Source: DASWZN01 sp036404435 (GTDB lineage Bacteria; Acidobacteriota; Terriglobia; Bryobacterales; Bryobacteraceae). Taken from it: DNA of 64,000 nt. The stretch lies in contig DASWZN010000012.1 in NCBI GenBank assembly GCA_036404435.1, positions 6,476 to 70,475 of the forward strand, written 5' to 3'. A model generated the notes under the pieces. That model was given only the letters and a program-made list of their open reading frames with translations, did no database searches and had not been told where the DNA came from. This document shows positions 1 through 9,578 of this stretch, piece after piece; within the stretch, counting starts at the first letter, position 1, and every line of letters begins with the position of its first letter. The position numbers and the translations under genes are program-made.

Positions 1-714
1 CACTACGCGTCCAACCGCTATGCGCTGCTGCTGGTTCTTCAAGGGATGGACGCCGCCGGCAAGGACGGCGTCATTCGGCACGTCATGTCCGGAGTCAATC
101 CGCAAGGCTGCCAGGTTTCGAGTTTCAAACAGCCCAGCGCCGAGGAGCTGCAGCATGATTTTCTCTGGCGCACGACGCTCCGGCTTCCTGAACGCGGGCA
201 GATCGGCATCTTCAATCGGTCCTACTATGAGGAAGTGCTGGTCGTTCGGGTGCATCCGGAGATTCTCCGCAGCCAGGGACTTTCGGAAGAGTTGGGCGAA
301 GGGAAAACCATCTGGGAAGAGCGGTATCGCTCCATCGTGGACCTGGAGGAGCATCTCCACCGGAACGGCACCCGGATCGTCAAGGTCTTCCTCCATCTGT
401 CCAAGGGCGAACAGCGCAAGCGCTTCCTGGAGCGCATTGATGAGCCGGACAAAAACTGGAAATTCAGTCTCGCGGACATTCACGAGCGGAGGTACTGGAA
501 GCATTACATCAAGGCTTATGAGGCTTGCCTGAGCGCGACCAGCACCCTTCACGCGCCCTGGTATGTGGTTCCCGCCGATGATAAGGAGAATGCCCGGCTG
601 ATTATTTCCCAAATTGTCCTGGATGCGCTCAAGGAACTCAAGATGGCATATCCCAAGACCACGGCGAAGCGCCGGCGGGAATTGGAATCGATCCGCAAGT
701 TGCTGGCGGAGTGA
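1..714 (+). CDS. ppk2: Polyphosphate kinase 2 family protein (5' partial)
   Basis: The frame is open from base 1, so the N-terminus lies outside the window; 237 codons remain. PPK2 enzymes transfer phosphate between polyphosphate and nucleotides in the cytoplasm. A Walker A-like segment GMDAAGKDG is at about residues 15-23 of the visible part, followed by FNRSYYEEVLVVRVHP, both hallmarks of the PPK2 P-loop fold. The basic C-terminal tail (KTTAKRRRELESIRKLL) is typical. It ends three bases before the GTG of the proton ATPase gene, so the two are probably co-transcribed. Whether it favours ADP or AMP cannot be judged from the fragment. Confidence 0.9.
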   Translation, partial: HYASNRYALLLVLQGMDAAGKDGVIRHVMSGVNPQGCQVSSFKQPSAEELQHDFLWRTTLRLPERGQIGIFNRSYYEEVLVVRVHPEILRSQGLSEELGEGKTIWEERYRSIVDLEEHLHRNGTRIVKVFLHLSKGEQRKRFLERIDEPDKNWKFSLADIHERRYWKHYIKAYEACLSATSTLHAPWYVVPADDKENARLIISQIVLDALKELKMAYPKTTAKRRRELESIRKLLAE

Positions 715-717
715 CGT

Positions 718-3030
718 GTGACTATGGTTTCCGGCCTCACCAGCGATGAAGCCCGCCGCCGGCTCGAGAAGTTCGGTCCCAACGCGGTGCCCGACACCGC
801 TTTCGATCCGTTGCGCAGGGCGCTGACGAAGTTCTGGGCTCCGGTTCCCTGGATGCTCGAAGCTGCGATCGTGCTCGAGCTCGTTCTCGGCAAGTATGTC
901 GAGGCGGCGATCATCGCGGGTCTTCTGGCCTTCAACGCCGCGCTCGGGTTCTTCCAGGAAGGGCGCGCCCAGGCGACTCTTGCCGCGCTGAAGTCGCGGC
1001 TCGCGCTGAACGCTTCGGTCCGTCGCGACAATGTTTGGGCGACCGTGCCGGCCGCCGAGCTTGTGCCGGGTGACGTCGTGAAGCTATCGGTCGGCGCGGT
1101 GGTTGCCGCCGACGTGCGTCTGACGGAAGGCGGGATCCTGCTCGATCAGTCCATGCTCACTGGCGAATCCGTTCCGATCGAAGCTGCCGCCGGGTTCGAG
1201 ACCTATGCAGGGGCGCTGGTGCGGCGCGGCGAAGCCGTTGCGGAAGTCACCGCGACGGGAGCGCGCACAAAGTTCGGACGCACCGCGGAGCTGGTTCGAA
1301 CCGCGCACGTCGAAAGTTCCCAGCAGAAGGCGGTCCTGCGCGTGGTGCGCAATCTCGCGATGTTCAATGGCGTCCTCATCGTGATGCTGGTGGGGTATGC
1401 CTATGCTCTCAAACTGCCGCCTGGTGAGATCATCCCTCTGGTGCTAACTGCGATTCTCGCTTCGATCCCGGTGGCGCTGCCGGCTACCTTTACCCTCGCG
1501 GCCGCACTCGGTGCGCGCGCGCTGGCGCATCTGGGCGTCCTTCCAACGCGCCTCTCCGCAGTGGACGAGGCGGCAAGCATCGAGGTCCTGTGCTCGGACA
1601 AGACCGGCACGCTGACACTCAACGAGCTGAAGGTAACCGCCGTACACCCTATGCCCGGCTTCGACGGATCGCACGTTCTGGGGATGGCTGCCCTCGCCAG
1701 TTCGGATGGCGGGCAGGACCCCGTGGACGCGGCCATACGCTCCGCCGCCGCCCAGGCCGCCGCCTCCGATCTGCCGAAACTGAGTAAGTTTGTGCCTTTC
1801 GATTCCGCCACGAAGATGTCCGAGGCCACGGCTGTCGATACGAGCGGCGCAACGGTGCGCGCCGTGAAGGGAGCCTTTGCCGCGGTCGTGGGTCTTACGC
1901 AACCATCGCCCGATGCGTTCGCGAGCGCGGAACAACTCGAGGCGCAGGGCTTCCGGGTTCTGGCCGTCGCGGTGGGTCCGCCAGAGGCGATGAAACTCGC
2001 GGGAATCATCGCCCTCAGCGATCCCCCTCGACCGGATTCGGCAGCGCTCATTACGGAGTTGCACGCGTTGGGCGTCAGTACCGTTATGGTGACCGGCGAT
2101 GCCCCTGCGACGGCAGCGATCGTGGCCCGCGCGGTGGGGCTGGACGGAGCGATCTCGCCCCCCGGGCCCATCCCCGACGGTGTGCGCCCCGGGGATTTCT
2201 CTGTCTTTGCCGGCGTGCTCCCAGAGGGAAAGTACGATCTGGTCAAGGCGTTCCAGAAGAGCGGCCACGTTGTCGGCATGTGCGGCGATGGAGCCAACGA
2301 CGCGCCGGCTCTGCGCCAGGCGCAGATGGGAATCGCGGTATCCACTGCGACCGATGTCGCTAAGTCGGCGGCCGGCATCGTACTGACTACGCCGGGACTC
2401 GGCGGTATCGTCGCTTCGGTTAAGGAAGGGCGCGTTACCTTCCAGCGGATCCTGACTTACGCGCTCAACTCGGTTAACAAGAAAACTGTGCAGGTGCTCT
2501 TCCTGGCGGTGGGCCTGGTCATGACCGGACACGCGATCCTGACTCCCATGTTGATGGTCATTATCATGCTCACCGGCGACCTCCTCGGCATGTCCTTGAC
2601 GACGGACAATGTGCGCCCTTCCCCAACTCCCAATGCCTGGCGAATCGGCAACCTGACGATCGCAGGCGTCTTCGTGGGCGTCTGCGAGCTGGTCTTTGGC
2701 ACCACCGTTCTGGCCGTCGCCAAATACCGCTTGGGTTTTGGAATCGAGACGCTAAGAACCGTGGCCTTCGTGGCCATCGTGTTCGGCAATCAAGCGACGA
2801 CCTATATGAATCGTGAGCGCCAGCGCATGGGGTCCTCTCCCCCGAGCCCTTGGCTGATCGGGTCGTCTGTAGTGGATGTGCTGATCGCCTCCACGCTGGC
2901 GACTTGTGGCATCGCCATGGCTCCTCTGCCTGTGCTCGTTGTAGGAGGAACACTCGTGTCGGCAGCGGTCTTCGCATTCCTCTCGGACTTTGCCAAAGTC
3001 CCCATGTTCAATCGTCTCAGGATCGGGTAG
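718..3030 (+). CDS. P3A-type (plasma-membrane H+) P-type ATPase
   Basis: Encodes 770 residues from GTG 718 (an in-frame ATG lies at 724). This is an ATP-driven proton-efflux pump of the plasma-membrane H+-ATPase class. Visible motifs: actuator loop LTGES, phosphorylation site CSDKTGTLTLN with Asp at about residue 294, and hinge GDGANDAP. The LTLN ending of the phosphorylation motif fits P3A proton pumps better than P3B magnesium pumps, which usually read LTQD. Hydrophobic helices flank the actuator and follow the hinge region. It is shorter than yeast Pma1 but in the bacterial range, and lies three bases downstream of the PPK2 gene. Ion specificity is inferred from motifs only. Confidence 0.9.
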   Translation: MTMVSGLTSDEARRRLEKFGPNAVPDTAFDPLRRALTKFWAPVPWMLEAAIVLELVLGKYVEAAIIAGLLAFNAALGFFQEGRAQATLAALKSRLALNASVRRDNVWATVPAAELVPGDVVKLSVGAVVAADVRLTEGGILLDQSMLTGESVPIEAAAGFETYAGALVRRGEAVAEVTATGARTKFGRTAELVRTAHVESSQQKAVLRVVRNLAMFNGVLIVMLVGYAYALKLPPGEIIPLVLTAILASIPVALPATFTLAAALGARALAHLGVLPTRLSAVDEAASIEVLCSDKTGTLTLNELKVTAVHPMPGFDGSHVLGMAALASSDGGQDPVDAAIRSAAAQAAASDLPKLSKFVPFDSATKMSEATAVDTSGATVRAVKGAFAAVVGLTQPSPDAFASAEQLEAQGFRVLAVAVGPPEAMKLAGIIALSDPPRPDSAALITELHALGVSTVMVTGDAPATAAIVARAVGLDGAISPPGPIPDGVRPGDFSVFAGVLPEGKYDLVKAFQKSGHVVGMCGDGANDAPALRQAQMGIAVSTATDVAKSAAGIVLTTPGLGGIVASVKEGRVTFQRILTYALNSVNKKTVQVLFLAVGLVMTGHAILTPMLMVIIMLTGDLLGMSLTTDNVRPSPTPNAWRIGNLTIAGVFVGVCELVFGTTVLAVAKYRLGFGIETLRTVAFVAIVFGNQATTYMNRERQRMGSSPPSPWLIGSSVVDVLIASTLATCGIAMAPLPVLVVGGTLVSAAVFAFLSDFAKVPMFNRLRIG

Positions 3031-3281
3031 ACAGTAGACTTGCCGGGATTGCCGTGGCAACCACCTGTGCCGTCGCTCCTTGCACGCCATTGCACGCTGG
3101 AATTGCGCGCTGGGAAACCTCGGTTAGAGACTCGATCCCGTCAGGGCGATCGGAACGTCGCGAAGACGCACCTCACCATCAAGCGGACCCTGTCACCGAG
3201 GTACCTTCGTCCGTCGCTTCGCGTTCCCAGTCGCTCGACCTGGAACGGTGCTGTGCGGTCCCGCTCGGGCGCGTGTCCCCG

Positions 3282-6200
3282 CTACTCGGATCCGATCGCC
3301 CCAGCCTCTCCGCGTCTTCGAATGCCCACGCCATCCCACCAATGCTGGAGGCTGTCGAAGTACAGATACACCACCGGTGTCGTGTACAGCGTCAGCAACT
3401 GGCTCATAATCAGGCCGCCGATGATGGTAATGCCCAGCGGGCGGCGTAGTTCGGATCCAGTGCCGGTTCCCAGCGCGAGCGGCAAGGCTCCCAGGAGCGC
3501 GGCCATGGTGGTCATCAGGATCGGGCGGAAGCGCAACCTGCACGCTTCGACGATCGAGTCGTAGGAGTTCTTGCCCTCGTTCCGCTCGGCCGCCAGAGCG
3601 AAGTCGATCATCATGATGGCGTTCTTCTTGACGATGCCGATCAGCAGAATGATGCCGATGATGGCGATGATACTGAGGTCCGTGTGGGTGAGAAGAAGCG
3701 CCAGCAGCGCGCCGACGCTTGCCGCCGGAAGACTGGAGATGATGGTGATGGGATGGACGTAACTCTCATACAGCATCGCAAGGATGAGGTAGACGCTCAC
3801 GAGTGCCGCCGCAATGAGGACCGGTTCGCTCGCAAGCGAGGCTTCATAGGCTTGGGCGGTGCCAGCGAATTCGGTCTGGATCGTCGCCGGAAGCCCGACC
3901 TTCGCCGCCACCGCCGTCGTGGCATTCACGGCGTCGCCCAGCGCAACCCCTGGCTTCAGATTGAAGGAAACCGTCACCGCCGGAAACAGACCCTGGTGAG
4001 TCACCGTGAGCGGCGCGGTGGTGGGGGCGAACGTCGCGAAAGCGCTCATCGGGACCTGTTGTCCGCTCGGCGACGTCACATAGATCTGCCGCAGGAACAG
4101 AGGATTCTGCCAGAACTCCGGCGACGCCTCCATCACCACGTGGTACTGATTCAGAGACGTGTACATAGTCGATACCTGGCGCTGGCCGAATGCGTCGTAA
4201 AGCGTGTTGTCGATGACTTGTGGCGTAATGCCGAAACGCGCGGAAGTGGCGCGATCGTACTGAATCATGGCTTGCAGCCCACGGTTCTGCTGATCGCTGC
4301 TCACGTCCGAAATGATCGAAATGGTCTTAAACCCTGCGACCATCTTGGGGGCAAACCGATTGAGGTCATCCAGATTGTCGCCGCTCATCGTGAACTGGTA
4401 TTGAGCGTTGCTCTGCCGGCCACCGACGCGCAGATCCTGCGCGGCTTGTAAGTATAGGGTGGCGCCCGGCACTTTGGCCAACTTGGGCCGCAGCCGCGCG
4501 ATGATGAGGTCGGCCGAAATCTTGCGCTGTTCGAGCGGTTTTAGCGAGATGAACAGACGCGCCGTGTTGTACGTGCTGCCTCCCGTAAACCCGTTCACGG
4601 TATCGACGGCCGGGTCGGCGGCGACGATATTGATCATCGGCAGCATGATCTTATCCATGGCTTGGAACGAGGTATCCTGGTCGGCTGTAATCGACCCCTG
4701 AATCCGTCCGTTATCCTGTTGCGGGAAAAATCCCTTGGGTATGCGAATGAACAGGTAGGCGTTAAGCCCGATTGTGGCCAGCAGCACCAGCAGCGTAATC
4801 GCCCGAAAACGGAGCGCGACGGAGAGGGTGCTTCCATACAGATTCACCACCCACTCGAAAGCCCGCTCGGTGGTGCGGTATATCCGGCCGTGGGACTGTT
4901 TTTCCTTTAACAGATGAGCGCACATCATGGGAGTTGCGGTAAGCGACACCACCATGGAAACCGCGATGGCGACGGAAAGCGTCACCGCGAATTCGCGAAA
5001 CAGGCGGCCCACGATGCCGCCCATCAGAAGCAGGGGAATGAACACCGCAATCAACGAAACGCTGATGGTGAAAACCGTTGAGCCCACTTCCTGCGCGCCT
5101 TTCAGCGCGGCCTCGAAAGGATGCATGCCCTGTTCGAGATAACGCGTGATGTTCTCGATCACGACGATCGCGTCGTCGACCACAAACCCGGTGGAGATGG
5201 TCAGCGCCATCAGCGAGAGATTGTCGAGACTGTAGCCGAGCAGGTACATCACGCCGAATGTTCCCACCAGCGATACGGGGACGGCGACGCTGGGAATAAA
5301 GGTCGTGCGCGCGTTTCTCAGGAAGACGAAGACCACCAGAATCACGAGTATCACCGAGATAATGAGTGTCTTCTCCGTGTCGTGCACGGACGCCCTGATG
5401 GTGACCGTCTGGTCCATAGCCACCTTGACATCGATCGAGTGCGGAATCGAGGCTTCAATCTCCGGAAGGACGGCCCGGATGCTATCCACAGTATCGATGA
5501 TGTTCGCCCCGGGTTGACGGAAGACGATGACCAGAACGGATGGCTTACCGTTTGCGTAACCCGAATTGCGAAGGTCTTCCACGGCATCCTGGGCCAGCCC
5601 GATATCGGAGATCCGCACGGCCGTTCCGTTGCGGTAAGCAACCACTAGCGGCTCATAGTCACTCGCCTGGAAGATCTGATCGTTGGCGCCCACTTCCCAC
5701 ATGCGAAGGCTGTCCGAGAAATGCCCCTTGGGGGTATGGGCGTTCGCGCCGCTCAACGCGGTCCGGACCTGCTCCAGGCCGACGCCGTACTTGTTCAAAG
5801 CCGGCGGATTCAGCTCGATGCGAACGGCCGGAAGCGAACTCCCGCCCACACTTACTTGTCCCACGCCGCTCACCTGGGCCAGCTTCTGGGCCATGATGGT
5901 CGAGGCGGCGTCGTACATCTGGCCCCTGGTGAGGACGGCCGAGGTAAGTGCCAGCATGAAGATGGGCGAGTCGGCCGGATTCACTTTCCGGTACGAGGGA
6001 TTGTTGGGGAGATTGGATGGGAGATTCCCGCGGGCGGCGTTGATGGCGGCTTGTACGTCGCGCGCGGCCGCGTCGATGTCCCGGTTGAGATCGAATTGCA
6101 GCGTGATGCTGGTAGATCCGAGGGCGCTCGACGAGGTCATCTCGGTCACCGCAGCGATCCTTCCGAATTGGCGCTCGAGCGGCGTGGCCACGGACGACGC

Positions 6201-6377
6201 CATCGTCTCGGGACTCGCCCCCGGCAGGCCGGCGCTCACGGAGATGGTGGGAAACTCCACTTGAGGCAGAGGCGACACCGGGAGCAAGCGGTACGCAGCG
6301 GCGCCGGCCAATGTTATGGCGACCACAAGAAGTGTGGTGGCGACGGGCTTGCGGATGAAGGGCTCCGAGATATTCAT
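3282..6377 (-). CDS. RND multidrug efflux permease, MdtC-like
   Basis: Encodes 1031 residues, the usual length of HAE-1 RND pumps, starting MNISEPFIRKPVATTLL. Such pumps sit in the inner membrane and exchange protons for drug export. The TM4 proton-relay motif reads GFVVDDAIVVIENI, and the duplicated 12-TM plan with two large periplasmic loops is visible. It is the last gene of a minus-strand operon, three bases after a second RND gene. Two adjacent, non-identical RND subunits with one fusion protein is the MdtA-MdtB-MdtC arrangement, in which B and C form a mixed trimer. The substrate is unknown. A 251-bp gap with no gene separates its stop from the converging ATPase gene. Confidence 0.93.
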   Translation of the reverse strand: MNISEPFIRKPVATTLLVVAITLAGAAAYRLLPVSPLPQVEFPTISVSAGLPGASPETMASSVATPLERQFGRIAAVTEMTSSSALGSTSITLQFDLNRDIDAAARDVQAAINAARGNLPSNLPNNPSYRKVNPADSPIFMLALTSAVLTRGQMYDAASTIMAQKLAQVSGVGQVSVGGSSLPAVRIELNPPALNKYGVGLEQVRTALSGANAHTPKGHFSDSLRMWEVGANDQIFQASDYEPLVVAYRNGTAVRISDIGLAQDAVEDLRNSGYANGKPSVLVIVFRQPGANIIDTVDSIRAVLPEIEASIPHSIDVKVAMDQTVTIRASVHDTEKTLIISVILVILVVFVFLRNARTTFIPSVAVPVSLVGTFGVMYLLGYSLDNLSLMALTISTGFVVDDAIVVIENITRYLEQGMHPFEAALKGAQEVGSTVFTISVSLIAVFIPLLLMGGIVGRLFREFAVTLSVAIAVSMVVSLTATPMMCAHLLKEKQSHGRIYRTTERAFEWVVNLYGSTLSVALRFRAITLLVLLATIGLNAYLFIRIPKGFFPQQDNGRIQGSITADQDTSFQAMDKIMLPMINIVAADPAVDTVNGFTGGSTYNTARLFISLKPLEQRKISADLIIARLRPKLAKVPGATLYLQAAQDLRVGGRQSNAQYQFTMSGDNLDDLNRFAPKMVAGFKTISIISDVSSDQQNRGLQAMIQYDRATSARFGITPQVIDNTLYDAFGQRQVSTMYTSLNQYHVVMEASPEFWQNPLFLRQIYVTSPSGQQVPMSAFATFAPTTAPLTVTHQGLFPAVTVSFNLKPGVALGDAVNATTAVAAKVGLPATIQTEFAGTAQAYEASLASEPVLIAAALVSVYLILAMLYESYVHPITIISSLPAASVGALLALLLTHTDLSIIAIIGIILLIGIVKKNAIMMIDFALAAERNEGKNSYDSIVEACRLRFRPILMTTMAALLGALPLALGTGTGSELRRPLGITIIGGLIMSQLLTLYTTPVVYLYFDSLQHWWDGVGIRRRGEAGAIGSE

Positions 6378-6380
6378 CGC

Positions 6381-9300
6381 TTACACTGCCGAAGCCGGTT
6401 CGGCGGCAACGGGGAGCTTGCCGGTTTCGGACCGCCGCGAGAATCGCGCTCCCAGCCGGTCGAACCATATGTAGATGACCGGCGTCGTGTAGAGCGTCAA
6501 CAGTTGGCTGATAAGCAGCCCACCGATAATCGTAATTCCCAGCGGCCGGCGTAGCTCCGAGCCGCTGCCGGAACCGAAGGCCAAGGGCACCGCGCCGAGC
6601 AACGCCGCCATGGTTGTCATCATGATCGGGCGGAAGCGCAGGAGGCATGCCTGATAGATGGCGTCTTCCGGTTTCATGCCCTCCTTACGTTCCGCTGCGA
6701 GGGCGAAATCGATCATCATAATGGCGTTCTTCTTCACGATCCCGATGAGCAGGACAATGCCGATTAAAGCAATCACGCTGAAATCGTTCCGGAAGATCAT
6801 GAGAGCGATCAAGGCGCCGACGCCCGCGGAGGGCAGCGCGGACAGGATCGTCAAGGGATGGATGTAGCTCTCATACAGGATCCCCAACACGAGATAGACC
6901 GTAATCAACGCTGCGGCTATCAGCACGGGCTCGTTGGCCAGAGACGACTGGAAGGCCTCAGCCGTGCCCTGATAGGCGGCCTGTACACTGGGGGGCATGC
7001 CCATTCCGTCTTTCACTTTGTTCACGGCGGTAACGGCGTCACCTAAAGAAGCGGTCGGAGCCAGATTGAAGGACAGGGTCACCACGGGGAACTGGCCTTG
7101 GTGGTTCACCGTGATGGGAACGGTGGTCGTCTCCACCCGGGAAAAGCTGTTGAGCGGGATCTGGCCGGCATTCGAAAACGCTGCGGAGGATTGAATCGAA
7201 GGAGCGCCGGGAACGACTGCGCCTGCCTGTATAAACAAATCGTTCAGGCCGGAAGGATTCTTCTCGAACCCGGGTTTTACTTCCAGCACGACATGATACT
7301 GATTCAACTGCGTAAACATGGTCGATACTTCGCGCTGGCCGTAAGCGTCATAGAGCGCTTGGTCGATCGCCGATGTCGTAATCCCTAACCGTGAGGCGGT
7401 GTTGCGATCGAACACCAGCTTCGCCTGAAGACCGAGGGTTTGCTGGTCGCTCGCCACGTCGCTCAATTCCGGCAGCGTCTGCAGCTTGGCGAGCATCTGC
7501 GGCGCGAAGCTATTCAACTCGTCTACGTTCGGATCTTCCAGCGTGTACTGGAATTGCGTACGGCTCACCCGGTCTTCGACCGAGAGATCCTGCACCGGCT
7601 GCATGTACAACGTAATGCCGGGCACCTTGGCCAGTTCCGGCTGCAAGCGGCGAATGACGTCGCTCGCACTGAGGTTTCGCGCCGCGAGCGGTTTCAGGTT
7701 GATGAGAATACGCCCGCTATTCAGCGTGGTATTGGTCCCGTCGATTCCGATGAAGGAGGACAGATTATCGACGGCCGGGTCCTCCAGAATGATCTTGCTC
7801 AATTGCTGCTGCTGACGCGACATTTCCGGGAAGGACACCGACTGGGCCGCTTCGGAAACCCCTTGGATGACTCCCGTATCTTGAATGGGGAAGAATCCTT
7901 TGGGAATTACGAAGAACAGGAAGATGGTCAAACCGAGAGTCGCGGCCGCCACCAGCAGCGTCGCAAGTTGCCAGCCGAGGACCCACTTCAACGTCCTGCC
8001 GTAGAAGGCGATGACCGAATTGAATGCGCGCTCGGAGGCCCGATAGAATCGCCCCTGGTTCGCCTCGGACTTGTGCTTCAGCAGCTTCGAGCACATCATC
8101 GGAGTGAGGGTGAGCGACACGACGGCTGAGGCCAGGATGGTCACGCTCAGCGTAACGGCAAATTCACGAAACAGGCGGCCGACGATATCGCTCATGAATA
8201 GCAAAGGAATGAGAACGGCAATCAGGGAGACGGTCAACGAGACGATCGTGAAGCCAATTTGCGCGGAGCCTTTGAGCGCGGCCTCCAGGGGAGCGTCCCC
8301 CGCTTCGATGTAGCGGCTGATGTTCTCGATCATCACGATGGCGTCGTCTACCACGAAGCCGGTTGAAATCGTCAGCGCCATCAAAGTCAGGTTGTTCAGG
8401 CTGTAGCCGAGTAGATACATCACTCCGAAGGTGGCGACCAGCGACAGGGGAACGGCGATCCCGGGAATGATGGTCGCGGCGATGTTGCGCAGGAAAAGAA
8501 ACATGACCATCACCACCAACGCCACCGTAAGCATCAGCTCGAACCGAACGTCGCTGACGGAGGCCCGGATGGTGGTGGTCCGATCGGTCAGGATGCTGAC
8601 ATGGATGGACGCGGGCAGGGACGACGTCAGTTGCGGCAACAGTTGCTTGATCCGGTCGACCACCGAGATGATGTTCGCGCCAGGCTGGCGCTGAATGTTC
8701 AAGATGACCGCGGGAGTCTGGTTCATCCAGGCAGCCTGCCGGACGTCCTCGACGTCATCGAGGATTGCGGCCACATCGGTCAATTTGACGGGGGCGCCGT
8801 TCTTGTACGCGATGATGAGCGGAGCGTAATCGCCGCTGGAGAGCAACTGGTCGTTCGCTCCAATCTGGTAGGCCTGATGCGCTCCGTCGAAGTTCCCTTT
8901 GGCCTGATTGACGTTGGCGGCGACGATGGCGGTGCGCAGATCCTCGAGATTCAGCGCGTAGGAAGCCATCGCCGTCGGATTCGCCTGGATCCGGACCGCG
9001 GGTTTCTGTCCGCCGCTGATGCTGACCAGACCCACACCCGGTAACTGCGACATCTTAGGCGCCAGCCTGGTGTCGGCAAGGTCCTCAACCTTCGACAGCG
9101 GAAGAGCCGTCGAGGTGAGGGCGAGCGTCAGGATGGGTGTGTCGGCTGGATTGGTCTTGCTGTAGATGGGAGGAGCCGGCAGGTCCGCCGGGAGGTACGT
9201 ACCCGAAGCGTTGATCGATTGCTGCACTTCCTGTTCGGCGACATCGATACTCAGGCTGAGGTTGAATTGCAGCGTGATCACCGAGCTCCCGTCGGAACTG

Positions 9301-9548
9301 GTGGAAGTCATCTGCTGGAGCCCGGGCACCTGCCCGAACTGACGTTCGAGCGGCGCGGTCACCGAGGACGCCATCACGTCCGGGCTGGCGCCAGGATAGA
9401 AAGTAGTGACTTGAATAATCGGATAATCCACCTCCGGCAACGCCGAAACCGGTAGCTGCGTGTACCCCACCGCACCCGCGAGCAGGATGCCCACCATCAG
9501 CATCGTGGTGGCGACCGGCCGCAGGATGAAGATCCGGGATGGGTTCAT
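6381..9548 (-). CDS. RND multidrug efflux permease, MdtB-like
   Basis: Encodes 1055 residues, starting MNPSRIFILRPVATTMLMVG. Same family and topology as the following gene: TM4 motif GFVVDDAIVMIENI, porter domains PN/PC in both halves, and the C-terminal segment ELRRPLGITIIGGLL. It differs from its partner throughout, so the pair is an old duplication rather than a recent one. It follows the outer-membrane factor gene by 30 bases and precedes the partner by three, consistent with one transcript. It probably forms a hetero-trimer with the 3282-6377 product, as MdtB and MdtC do. Confidence 0.93.
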   Translation of the reverse strand: MNPSRIFILRPVATTMLMVGILLAGAVGYTQLPVSALPEVDYPIIQVTTFYPGASPDVMASSVTAPLERQFGQVPGLQQMTSTSSDGSSVITLQFNLSLSIDVAEQEVQQSINASGTYLPADLPAPPIYSKTNPADTPILTLALTSTALPLSKVEDLADTRLAPKMSQLPGVGLVSISGGQKPAVRIQANPTAMASYALNLEDLRTAIVAANVNQAKGNFDGAHQAYQIGANDQLLSSGDYAPLIIAYKNGAPVKLTDVAAILDDVEDVRQAAWMNQTPAVILNIQRQPGANIISVVDRIKQLLPQLTSSLPASIHVSILTDRTTTIRASVSDVRFELMLTVALVVMVMFLFLRNIAATIIPGIAVPLSLVATFGVMYLLGYSLNNLTLMALTISTGFVVDDAIVMIENISRYIEAGDAPLEAALKGSAQIGFTIVSLTVSLIAVLIPLLFMSDIVGRLFREFAVTLSVTILASAVVSLTLTPMMCSKLLKHKSEANQGRFYRASERAFNSVIAFYGRTLKWVLGWQLATLLVAAATLGLTIFLFFVIPKGFFPIQDTGVIQGVSEAAQSVSFPEMSRQQQQLSKIILEDPAVDNLSSFIGIDGTNTTLNSGRILINLKPLAARNLSASDVIRRLQPELAKVPGITLYMQPVQDLSVEDRVSRTQFQYTLEDPNVDELNSFAPQMLAKLQTLPELSDVASDQQTLGLQAKLVFDRNTASRLGITTSAIDQALYDAYGQREVSTMFTQLNQYHVVLEVKPGFEKNPSGLNDLFIQAGAVVPGAPSIQSSAAFSNAGQIPLNSFSRVETTTVPITVNHQGQFPVVTLSFNLAPTASLGDAVTAVNKVKDGMGMPPSVQAAYQGTAEAFQSSLANEPVLIAAALITVYLVLGILYESYIHPLTILSALPSAGVGALIALMIFRNDFSVIALIGIVLLIGIVKKNAIMMIDFALAAERKEGMKPEDAIYQACLLRFRPIMMTTMAALLGAVPLAFGSGSGSELRRPLGITIIGGLLISQLLTLYTTPVIYIWFDRLGARFSRRSETGKLPVAAEPASAV

Positions 9549-9578
9549 CGAACTCCCCTTTCGAGCCTTGCTGCCCGG

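Noticed and set aside
1401..2532. Minus-strand ORFs of 325 and 362 codons inside the P-type ATPase
   Set aside because: Antisense shadows of a clear ATPase gene.
3031..3281. Small gene between the ATPase and the RND operon
   Set aside because: Open frames there are extensions of antisense shadows, with no ribosome-binding site or recognisable domain.
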